From positions 202,114,583 to 202,178,582 of the forward strand of contig NC_134398.1 of the NCBI RefSeq assembly GCF_050003625.1: DNA of 64,000 nucleotides, read 5' to 3'. This document shows positions 55,476 through 64,000 of this stretch, one piece after another; position 1 is the first letter of the stretch; every line of letters starts with the position of its first letter. This stretch comes from Haematobia irritans. Lineage: Eukaryota; Arthropoda; Insecta; Diptera; Muscidae. The notes beneath the pieces are model-generated. The model searched no databases. It was not told where the DNA came from and saw only the letters and a list, made by a program, of their open reading frames with translations. The position numbers were made by a program, and so were the translations under genes.

Positions 55476-57518
55476 ATGTGGTTAGAATTTTATACTCTGT
55501 TGATTTTAGGGTCAATGCTACAACAGATAATAGCCTTTGACAGCTACGACCACTATGTGACCTTTGGAGATTCCTCAATTAAATCGGCAAACATCACGGC
55601 CAATGTGTCGATAGCAGAGACCATATTTCGATTACCCAGTGACATTGATGAAGATGAGCTACTCCATGAAATGGGCCTATTCATGTTGGGGAATATGAAC
55701 TTGAAAGTGGATCCTTGTGAAGATTTCTATGAGTATGCTTGTGGTAATTGGCGTAAATCGGAAAGAGTACCCAGTATGGGGCAAAAAGATACTCTCTTAC
55801 ATGTCATACAATCGGAAATAAATGAACTAATGGTGGGATTTTTAAAAAATTCCTCTAAAGAGTCGAAAACGGCGGAGGGTAAAGCGAAAATGTTCTACAC
55901 ATCCTGTCTGGTAATGGGCAAGGATATAAGTGTGGGCCTTAAAACTATGCTCGATAATGAAGAGGAAGTGTTTGCCAAACTGAAACTATCAGGCAAAAAT
56001 GATTGGATAGTGCTAAATTTTATGTCCCCCTTCAGTGTATATCCCCTGCTGCCCATGAGTATCAATTATAGCACTCATAGTAGACAATTTGAAGTGGCCA
56101 TTAATTTGCCCCCATCGACTTTAGAAAATTTCAAAAATTCCTCTAAATCGGAGGAATTTTTAGAGAAGCTAGGAGATATGGCTTCCGAATTAAAGGTGAT
56201 GTTAGAATTTGAACGTAATTTAACATCCAAAGTCCAAAGTTTGAATCATACTGAGAGGCTAACAATGGAGGAATTTCTGGAGACTCATCAATATGATCCC
56301 ATACCATGGAAAGATGTTTTCGCAGAAGCCTTTGGTGATAATACCCAAGGGGAATGGTTTGTGAATAATCGTATAGCCAATTTTACCAATCTGGAAAGAT
56401 TTCTTCGGAAATCCAACATAGACACCTTAAGGCGTTATATCAAATGGAAGACCCTCGTCAAATTCTATAGCATTTGGAAGACCGAATTACAAAACGATGA
56501 TAAAAGGGAACAGGTATGTCGTCTACACACTGAATCCTATTTCAGTTATGCCTTACTTCCATGGTTCATTGACACTCTCTATGATGCGGAAAGGCGTGAA
56601 GATTCCCTTCGTATAGCCCAAGCAATTCTCAACTCTTTTCTGAATGTGACCGAGAAATATTCATGGCTTGATGAGGATACCAGATCCCATGTCCTGTCCA
56701 AACTTCAAGCTATGGACATAATGGTGGGCTATAGAGATGATATGCGTCATCGTGATCAAATTGATGAGATCTACAGTGATTTGGAAATAACCGGGGATTG
56801 GTTTAAAAACCTCCTTATCCTAGAGGCAAATCATGCTCGCCTAAGACTGCGCTCAGTTCATCGCACTGTTCTTCCACCAATGCTTTCACCCTACAGCGTC
56901 AATGCCTACTATGCCGATTACATCAATACGGCCTTTGTGACCATGGGTATATCACAAATGCCTTTGTATGACAGTCGACTTCCAGCATCTTTGAAATTTG
57001 GTGGCTTGGGATTCCTTATAGGTCATGAGATGGCCCATGCCTTAGATTCCAATGGCTACCACATGAACTATGAGGGACGCCAGTATTCCTGGAGTGCTGC
57101 ATCACAACGTCATTTCTTCGAGAGAATTCGTTGTTTGGAGAATCAATATAATAAATTCATCTATCGTGGTATTCAAACCAATGGATCTCTAACAATGCCC
57201 GATAATATTGCCGATAATACAGGAGCTCGTTTGGCTTATCATTCATATATGCATGGCCATGGCCGTAAGGAGAGTGAACAGAAACCTTTGCCTGGTGTGA
57301 ATTTCACAAATAAGGAACTCTTTTTTATTAAAATGGCCCAGACTTGGTGTACTGGTCGTGAGGATTCCTTTAAGATGCATCACATCAAGTCTGATGTTCA
57401 TGCCTATGCTGAATTTAGAGTATTGGGACCATTGAGGAATATGGCTGAATTTTCAGAAACATTCAAATGTAAATTGGGTGCCCAAATGAACCCGCTGAAA
57501 AAGTGTGTAGTGTGGTGA
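55476..57518 (+). CDS. Secreted neprilysin-like M13 zinc metallopeptidase (intronless)
   Basis: A 680-residue protein of peptidase family M13, whose members cut small peptides outside the cell. Residues 1-20 are hydrophobic and look like a cleavable signal (after IIA), so it is probably secreted rather than a membrane-anchored neprilysin. The M13 N-terminal domain starts at PCEDFYEYACGNW (80-92); the catalytic domain has NAYY (476-479), HEMAH (517-521, zinc ligands and catalytic Glu518), DVH with His642 and Arg648, and the terminal CVVW (677-680). The second zinc motif, normally ENxAD, reads DNIAD (576-580), so the third zinc ligand is Asp instead of Glu. Activity may be reduced or lost. Several N-glycosylation sequons occur. 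Length is slightly short for the family (about 700-770), with no frameshift. The start follows an in-frame TGA at 55440-55442 and has a good CAAAATG context. Lack of introns suggests a retrocopy or a clustered Nepl-type gene. Flanks are satellite on both sides. Confidence 0.93.
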   Translation: MWLEFYTLLILGSMLQQIIAFDSYDHYVTFGDSSIKSANITANVSIAETIFRLPSDIDEDELLHEMGLFMLGNMNLKVDPCEDFYEYACGNWRKSERVPSMGQKDTLLHVIQSEINELMVGFLKNSSKESKTAEGKAKMFYTSCLVMGKDISVGLKTMLDNEEEVFAKLKLSGKNDWIVLNFMSPFSVYPLLPMSINYSTHSRQFEVAINLPPSTLENFKNSSKSEEFLEKLGDMASELKVMLEFERNLTSKVQSLNHTERLTMEEFLETHQYDPIPWKDVFAEAFGDNTQGEWFVNNRIANFTNLERFLRKSNIDTLRRYIKWKTLVKFYSIWKTELQNDDKREQVCRLHTESYFSYALLPWFIDTLYDAERREDSLRIAQAILNSFLNVTEKYSWLDEDTRSHVLSKLQAMDIMVGYRDDMRHRDQIDEIYSDLEITGDWFKNLLILEANHARLRLRSVHRTVLPPMLSPYSVNAYYADYINTAFVTMGISQMPLYDSRLPASLKFGGLGFLIGHEMAHALDSNGYHMNYEGRQYSWSAASQRHFFERIRCLENQYNKFIYRGIQTNGSLTMPDNIADNTGARLAYHSYMHGHGRKESEQKPLPGVNFTNKELFFIKMAQTWCTGREDSFKMHHIKSDVHAYAEFRVLGPLRNMAEFSETFKCKLGAQMNPLKKCVVW

Positions 57519-57604
57519 GAAGAAAAGGGACAAACGCAAATATTCAGAGACGAAATACATATATGCAATAATTTTTTAAAATATAATATTTTTTTTTTTT
57601 GACA

Positions 57605-57610
57605 AATAAA
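57605..57610 (+). terminator. Poly(A) signal of the protease gene
   Basis: AATAAA 87 bp after the stop codon, followed by a TTGTTTGTTGTTTATATTG GU-rich stretch suited to cleavage about 20-30 nt downstream. There are no competing signals closer to the stop. Confidence 0.7.
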
Positions 57611-57689
57611 ATTTAAGCCAAAAAGCATTGTTTGTTGTTTATATTGATAATTTGGTTATTGGGTAGCTCAAAATAATATTTTTTACACC

Positions 57690-58184
57690 ATATTTTGTAG
57701 AAACAAACTATTGAAAAAAGAAATAACATTTTGACACAATTTTACATAAATAACATTTTCACAATAATTTCTACATAAACGAAATTTTCTAAACATTTCC
57801 TATAGAAATATGATTTTCCGAAAATTTCCCATATAAATAAAATTTTGAAAAATATACCTTCTATATAAAAAATTCTATATATAAATAAAATCTTGCAATA
57901 ATTTTCTATAAAAAAAAGTTTTGCACAATTTTTCTTTTTATTTATTTTTTTTATAGTAATTAAATCTTGAGAAAATTTTCTACAGATATAAAATTTTCAA
58001 AACTTTTTTGTAGAAATAAAATCTTAAAAAAATATTCTGTAGAAATGAAATTTTTCAAACAATTCTCTAGAAATATAATCTCTACGAAACAAACGTTAAG
58101 AAAACTTTTTATAGAAATAAATTTTTTAAAACATTTTTTAATAAATAAAATTTTGTGTATATCTATACAGAAACAATATTTTAG
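57690..58184 (+). repeat. Degenerate 29-bp minisatellite
   Basis: About 16 strongly diverged units (AGAAATAACATTTTGACAC, AGAAATAAAATCTTAAAAA). It is more decayed than the arrays on the other side of the gene. The frame at 57967-58314 is a by-product. Confidence 0.75.
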
Positions 58185-58750
58185 ATTAGATGTATGTTTA
58201 TTGATATATATTATTTACAATTTGGTTAACCACTATATGTACAATTCAAAGATTTTAAGGTTTTTTATACTTTTTCTACTTAAACATAGCACTGGAATTA
58301 ATGAATTAACTTAATGAGATTAAAATTTTAATTGAAGGGAAAAATTTACAAAAACCTATACAAATTTTGTTAGTTAAAAATCTTATAAACTAGGCTCATA
58401 TCTTAGGAGACTAGCTCGGAAATATGATTATATTCAGAATATTAACATTTGACATTAAAACGTTCTATTAAATCGTTTATTTTGACATTTACAAGTTCGA
58501 TTCCAGCGTCCTTGTGTAAACGGGCCGTAGAATAATATCTAGGCAAATTATTGATCAGTTTTAAGATTTTATTTTGTATTACTTGAATCCTCTTAATGTG
58601 AGTTATGGCTGTTTTACCCCAGACGGGAGCTGCATAATATACAACAGCGTGGAAGATTACTTTAAATATTAACATTTTATTGTCAATGTTCAGAGCAGAA
58701 GATCTATTAATGAATGGATACAAAGTTCTAATTAATATATTACATTTATT
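58185..58750 (-). pseudogene. Jockey-like LINE 3' fragment (reverse transcriptase C-terminus)
   Basis: On the minus strand, codons from about 58750 to the stop at 58442 give AVVYYAAPVWGKTAITHIKR, then IQVIQNKILKLINNLPRYY and LHKDAGIELVNVKINDL. This is the typical end of jockey-clade ORF2 after the polymerase core (APVWG, QNK-LR-I, LH-D-GI). About 95 residues remain of a protein near 900 residues. The 3' untranslated part continues to about 58185, with AATAAA on the minus strand near 58200. The 5' side is cut by 29-bp minisatellite. Typical 5'-truncated LINE; non-functional. Confidence 0.75.
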
Positions 58751-61065
58751 TAAAATGTTGACACTATTTTCGATAGAAATAAAATTTTGACAAAATTTTC
58801 TATAGAAATAAAATTTTGACAAAATTTTCTATAGAAATAACATTTTGACAAAATTTTTTATAGAGAAAAATGTTGACAACATTTTCTACAGAAAAAAATG
58901 TTGTCAACATTTTCTATAAAAATAAATTTTTGACAAAATTTTCTACAGAAATAAAATTTTGACAAAGTTTTCTATAGAAATAAAATTTTGTCAATTTTTT
59001 TTTTTATAAAAATAAAATTTTGAGAAAACTTCCTATAGAAATGACATTTTGGGAAAAATTTCTATAGAAAAAAATTTTCTGTAGAAATTTTGAGAAAATT
59101 TTCTATAGAAATAACATTTTGACATTTTTTATAGAGATAAAATTTTGGGAAAATTTTCTACAGAAATAAAATTTTGAAAAAGTTTTCTATAGAAATAAAA
59201 TTTTGTCAACATTTTCTATAACAATAAAATTTTGAGAAAACTTCCTATAGGAATGAAATTTTGGGAAAAATTTCTATAGAAAAAAAATTTCTGTAGAAAT
59301 TTTGAAAAAATTTTCTATAGAGTAAATTTTTAGTAATATTTTACAAATAACATTTGAGAAAATTCCAATTTTCAGAAAATTTCCTACAATACTCGTAATG
59401 AAATTTTCATAAGATTTCTATAGAAATGAAATTTTCTGAAAATTTCCTATAAAAATTAAATTGTCTGAAAATTTCCTATAAAAATGAAATTTTCATAAGA
59501 TTTCGTATAGAAATGAAATTTTGAGAAAATTTTCTAATTTTGACAAAATTTAGCATAGAGATAAAATTTTGACAAAATTTTCTATAGAAATAAAATTTTG
59601 TCAAAATTTTATATAAAAATAAAATTTTGAGAAAACTTCCTATAGAAATGAAATTTTGGGGAAAAATTTCTATAGGAAAAAATTTTCTGTAGAAATTTTG
59701 AGAAAATTTTCTATAGAAATAACATTTTGACAACATTTTTTATAGAGATACTATTTTGAGAAAATTTTCTACAGAAAAAAAATTTTGACAAAGTTTCTAT
59801 AGAATTAAAATTTTGTCAAAATTTTCTATAACAATAAAATTTTGAGAAAACTTCCTATAGAAATGAAATTTTCTATAGAATAAAATTTTTGTAATAATAA
59901 AATAACATTTGAGAAAATTCAAATTTTCAAATTCAAAATTTCCTACAATACTCGTAATTAAATTTTCATAAGATTTCTATAGAAATGAAATTTTCTGAAA
60001 ATTTAATTTTTATAGGAAATTTTTTACCATACAGGCCTCCTTTCCTGAAAATTTCCTATAAAAATGAAATTTTGAGAAAATTTTCTAATTTTGACAAAAT
60101 TTTGCACAGAGATAAAATTTTGACAAAATTTTCTACAGAAATAAAATTTTGACAAAGTTTTCTATAGAAATAAAATTTTGAGAAAACTTCCTATAGAAAT
60201 GAAATTTTGGGAAAAATTCTATAGAAAAAAAATTTTCTGTAGAAATTTTGAAAAAATTTTCTATAGAAATAACATTTTGACAACATTTTTTATTGATATA
60301 AAATTTTGAAAAAATTTTCTACATATATAAAATTTTGACAAAGTTTTCTATAGAAATAAAATTTTGCCAAAATTTTCTATAATAATAAAATTTTGAGAAA
60401 ACTTCCTATAGAAATGAAATTTTGGTAAAAATTTCTATAGAAAAAAATTCTGTAGAAATTTTGAGAAAATGTTCTATAGAAATAACATTTTTAATAACAA
60501 AAAAATTTATGGAGATGAAATTTTGCCAAATTTGACCAAATTTTCTATATAAAAAAAGTTTTGACAAAATTTTCTATAGAAATAATATTTTGACAAAAAT
60601 TTTTATAGAAATACAATTTTGACAAAAATTTCTGTAGAAAAAGATTTTGTCCAAAATTTTGCATAAATAAAAATTTTTGACAGAACTTTCTATTGAAATA
60701 AAATTTTGACAAAATTTCCTATTAAAAAAATTTGAGAAAACTTCCTATAGAAATGAAATTTTGGGAAAAATTTCAGTTCTATAGAAAAAAATTTAAAAAT
60801 ATTTCTGTAGAAATTTTTAGAAAAAGAAATTAAATTTTGAAAACATTTCCTATAGAAAACAAATTTTTAGAAAATTTCCTATAGAAATTTAAATTTGTAG
60901 AAAATTTCCTGTAAAAAAATAAATTTTGAAAAATTTTCTATGGAAATAAAATTTTGAGAAAATTTTCTATAGAAAAAAATTTCGGAAAATTTTCTGTAGA
61001 AAAGAAATATTCAGAAATGTTTCTATAGAAATGAAATTTTGACAAAATTTTCTATTAAAATAAAA
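58751..61065 (+). repeat. 29-bp minisatellite array, GAGAAAACTTCC subfamily
   Basis: About 78 units. The phrase AATAAAATTTTGAGAAAACTTCCTATAGAAATGAAATTTTGG (quoted in part only: TTTTGAGAAAACTTCC) recurs at about 59010, 59230, 59625, 59840, 60178, 60390 and 60727, marking a higher-order unit of about 200-390 bp made of the same few 29-bp variants. CAATACTCGTAAT also recurs (59388 and 59946). Confidence 0.85.
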
Positions 61066-61222
61066 TTTTACAAACAGACAGCAGGACAAAGGGAGCTCAA
61101 TGGGAGGGTAGAAGAATAAAATAAGCTCGATGCTTGATTTATACAAAAAAGTCAAAAAATTCAAAGCTAAATATAAAAAATTCATTCAGTGAAGCGTGAA
61201 AATTTCAACATAAACATTTGAT
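61066..61222 (+). repeat. Copy of the protease gene promoter, no gene attached
   Basis: ACAAACAGACAGCAGGAC, GGAGGGTAGAAGAATAA, TAAGCTCGATGCTTGATTT, TCAAAGCTAAATATAAAAAA and TCAGTGAAGCGTGAAAATTT parallel 55276-55460. Both TATAAAAA (61172) and TCAGT (61186) survive, 4 bp closer together than in the gene. No ATG-led coding sequence follows. AAAGGGAGCTC is shared with the 52.4-kb copy but not with the gene's own upstream region. Confidence 0.88.
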
Positions 61223-61769
61223 TTTTGACAAACTTGAAATAAATTTTTGACAAAACGTTCTATAGAAATAAAGTTTTGTTAAAATTTTCTATAGAAATAA
61301 AGCTTTGCACACTTTTTCTATAGAAAAAAATTCAGCAAACATTTTCCATAGAAAAGAAATTTGCACAAATGTTCTTGTTGAAAAAATTGCAAAAATTTTA
61401 GTAATATTTTAAAAATAAAATTTGAGAAAATTCAAATTTTCAGAAAATTTCGTATAATAGTGAAATTTTCATAAGATTTGTCAAAATTTTATATTTATGC
61501 TAAATTTGGTCAAAATCTTTTTCTACAGAAATTTTTGTCAAAATTGTATCTCTATAAATAATTTAGTCAAAATATTATTTCTATAGAAAATTTTGTCAAA
61601 ACTTTTTTCTATAGAAAATTTGGTCAAAATTTTGTCAAATTTGGCAAAATTTCATCTCCACAAAATTTTTTGCCAAAATCTTATTTCTATAGAATATTTT
61701 CTCACAATTTCTACAGTAATTTTTTTTCTATAGAAAATTTTACCAAACTTTCATTTCTATAGGAATGCA
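61223..61769. repeat. Degenerate mixed-orientation minisatellite
   Basis: Forward units to about 61480, then reverse units (TTTCTATAGAAAATTTTGTC) to about 61760. The piece from about 61205 to 61475 is repeated near 61798-62060. Confidence 0.75.
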
Positions 61770-61806
61770 TTTAGTGAAGCGTGAACATTTCAACATAAAC
61801 ATTTGA
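61770..61806 (+). repeat. Third, short copy of the protease 5'-leader region
   Basis: TTTAGTGAAGCGTGAACATT followed by TCAACATAAACATTTGA matches 61187-61218 and, less fully, 55430-55460. The TATA-like part is absent. It leads into the same downstream text as 61216-61475, so it arose by a local duplication of about 585 bp. Confidence 0.8.
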
Positions 61807-63600
61807 TTTTTGACAATCTTTAAATAAATTTTTGACAAAACGTTCTATAGAAATAAAGTTTTGTTAAAATATTCCTTAGAAATAAAGCTTTGCACACTTT
61901 TTCTATAAAACAAAATTAGCAAAACTTTTCCATAGAAAAAAAAAATGTACACAAATGTTCTGTAGAAAAAATTGCAAAAATTTTAGTAATATTTTAAAAA
62001 TAACATTTGAGAAAATTCAAATTTTCAGAAAATTTCGTATAATAGTGAAATTTTCATAAGATTTCCTATAGAAATGAAATTTTCTGAAAATTTCCTATAG
62101 AAATGAAATTTTCTGAAAATTTCCTATAAAAATGAAATTTTCATAAGATTTCCTATAGAAATAAAATTTTGAGAAAATTTTCTATAAAAATTAAATTTTC
62201 ATAAGATTTCCTATGGAAATGAAATTTTCAGAAAATTTCCTATGGGAATAAAATTTTCAGAAAATTTGCTATAGAAATGAAATTTCGAGAAAATTTACTA
62301 TAGAAACTATTTTTTCAGAAAATTTCTTATGGAAATAAAATTTTTTGAAGATTTCCTATAAAAATAAAATTTTGACAAAATTATCGAAATGAAATTTTTC
62401 TATAAAAATGAATTTTTCATAAGATTTCCTATAGAAATGAAATTTTTAGAAATTTTCCTATAAAAATTAAATTTTCATAAAATTTCCTATGGGAATGAAA
62501 TTTTCTGAAAATTTCCCATGGAAATGAAATTTTCATAAAATTTCCTATAAAAATGAAATTTCGAGAGAATTTCCTTTAGAAGTGAAATTTCGAGAAAATT
62601 TACTATAGAAACTATTTTTTCAGAAAATTTCTTATGGAAATAAAATTTTTTGAAGATTTCCTATAAAAATAAAATTTTGACAAAATTATAGAAATAAAGT
62701 TTTTCTATAAAAATGAAATTTTCATAAGATTTCCTATAGAAATGAAATTTTTAGAAATTTTCCTATAAAAAAGAAATTTTCATAAGATAGGAAATCTTAT
62801 GAAAATGAAATTTTCAGAAAATTTCCTATAAAAATGAAATTTCGAGAGAATTTCCTTTAGAAATGAAATTTCGAGAAAATTTCCTAAAGAAACTATTTTT
62901 TAAGAAAATTTCCTATAGACAAAAAAATTTTAGAAGATTTCCAATAAAAATAAAATTTTGACAAAATTATAGAAATAAAATTTTTCTATAAAAATGAAAT
63001 TTTCATAAGATTTCCTTTAGAAATGAAATTTTTAGAAATTTTCTTATAAAAAAGAAATTTTCATAAGATAGGAAATCTTATGAAAATGAAATTTTCAGAA
63101 ATTTTATTTCTATAATTTTGACAAAATTATAGAAATAAGATTTTTCTATAAAAATAAAATTTTCATAAGATTTCCTTTAGAAATGAAATTTTTAGAAATT
63201 TTCTTATAAAAAAGAAATTTTCATAAGATAGGAAATCTTATGAAAATGAAATTTTCAGAAAATTTCCTATAAAAATGAAATTTCGAGAGAATTTCCTTTA
63301 GAAATGAAATTTCGAGAAAATTTCCTAAAGAAACTATTTTTTAAGAAAATTTCCTATAGACAAAAAATTTTTAGAAGATTTCCTATAAAAATAAAATTTT
63401 GACAAAATTTTCTATAAAAATAAATTTTTTATAAAATTTTCTATACAAATAAAGTTTTGACAAAATTTTCTATACAAATAAAATTTTGATAAAATTTTCT
63501 ATAGAAATGATATGTTGATAAGATTTTCTATAAAAATTAAGTTTTGACAAAAATTCCCTATAGCAAAGAAATTTTGAGAATCTTTGCCAAATAAATGTTT
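61807..63600 (+). repeat. 29-bp array, TTTTCATAAGATTTCC subfamily with embedded hairpins
   Basis: About 60 units in which TTTTCATAAGATTTCCTATA and TTTTCAGAAAATTTCC variants dominate. A block including CGAGAGAATTTCCTTTAGAA and an inverted pair CATAAGATAGGAAATCTTATG recurs at about 62560-62900, 63040-63090 and 63210-63370. Confidence 0.85.
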
Positions 63601-64000
63601 CAAAAATTTGTGATGTTTTATACATTAAAAATTGAATTGAAATATATGCCAAAATCTATTACTATTTAGAATGGCAATGCCATTGATATTCTATTTTACC
63701 TGATGCGGTCTTATCTGATGCCACAAAATGAAAATCCTTCGATAGAAACATCAAAGAGAATTAGAACAAAATTTTCTCTATATAGCCAGCTAGTAAAAAA
63801 TCAGCACAAGTGCCAACAAAAGGTTATCCCAAATTTCCCTAAGGAATAGGCTGTCATACAAAATGTAATGTAATGAATTTTAAGATTAAAAATTGCATAA
63901 AACCATATTAGGGAAGTTAAGATGCCATTGTTGTTCGGTGAGAAGGAAACCCAGAAGAAATGAATGAATTCCATGGCAAGCAAGACACATCTTCCACTAT
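63601..64000. other. AT-rich DNA at the right edge, no gene seen
   Basis: The satellite fades out at about 63600. No repeat family, RNA or coding frame recognised. The short minus-strand frame at 63801-63983 has no domain. Confidence 0.6.

Overview
The window is AT-rich, repeat-dominated insect nuclear DNA. The repeat families (a 29-bp minisatellite with a TTCTATAGAA core, Helentron/INE-1-like elements ending in a GGGTATAA hairpin, and a tRNA-headed SINE) and one arthropod M13 protease gene suggest a calyptrate fly, most likely a muscid such as Musca, Stomoxys or a relative. That is a judgement from sequence style and cannot be settled here.

Only one convincing intact protein gene is present: an intronless, secreted neprilysin-like (M13) metallopeptidase at 55476-57518 (+), with a TATA-like/initiator promoter upstream and a poly(A) signal downstream. 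Its zinc site is atypical: the usual Glu of the second motif is Asp. Pieces of its upstream region recur without the gene at 52438-52715, 61066-61222 and about 61770-61806, which points to old local duplication of the locus.

Layout. 1-6.8 kb: three related elements of 'family B' with 153-bp internal repeats, two of them linked by a segmental duplication. 6.8-10 kb: a degenerate repeat tract and plain AT-rich DNA. 10-14.9 kb: 29-bp arrays separated by foldback (inverted-repeat) modules, one of them split by a 1144-bp element with CCCAGCAAAAAAA terminal inverted repeats. 14.9-17.4 kb: mostly unassigned DNA. 17.4-19.9 kb: tandem element heads and 'family C'. 20.05-25.63 kb: an apparently perfect 2789-bp tandem duplication carrying 'family D' and pieces of C, B and a SINE. 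25.5-29.5 kb: SINEs, a small TIR element, a reverse family B element and its 29-bp array. 30.9-34 kb: foldback modules, SINEs and 29-bp arrays. 36.2-38.75 kb: a complete reverse family B element with a templated insertion. 40.9-43.1 kb: arrays of mixed orientation. 43.4-43.8 kb: a dead mariner-like transposase fragment. 45-48 kb and 49.6-55 kb: long arrays. 55.4-57.6 kb: the protease gene. 57.7-63.6 kb: more arrays, with a jockey-like LINE 3' fragment at 58.2-58.75 kb.

Families B, C and D share a 153-bp (51-codon) repeat unit and a similar 3' end (GACGGAC run, TATATATACTTTAT box, terminal hairpin). Most long open frames in the window are by-products of this multiple-of-three period, or of 29-bp arrays, and are not genes. 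The clearest novel theme is that the 29-bp minisatellite lies inside recognisable mobile structures, which offers a route for its dispersal.
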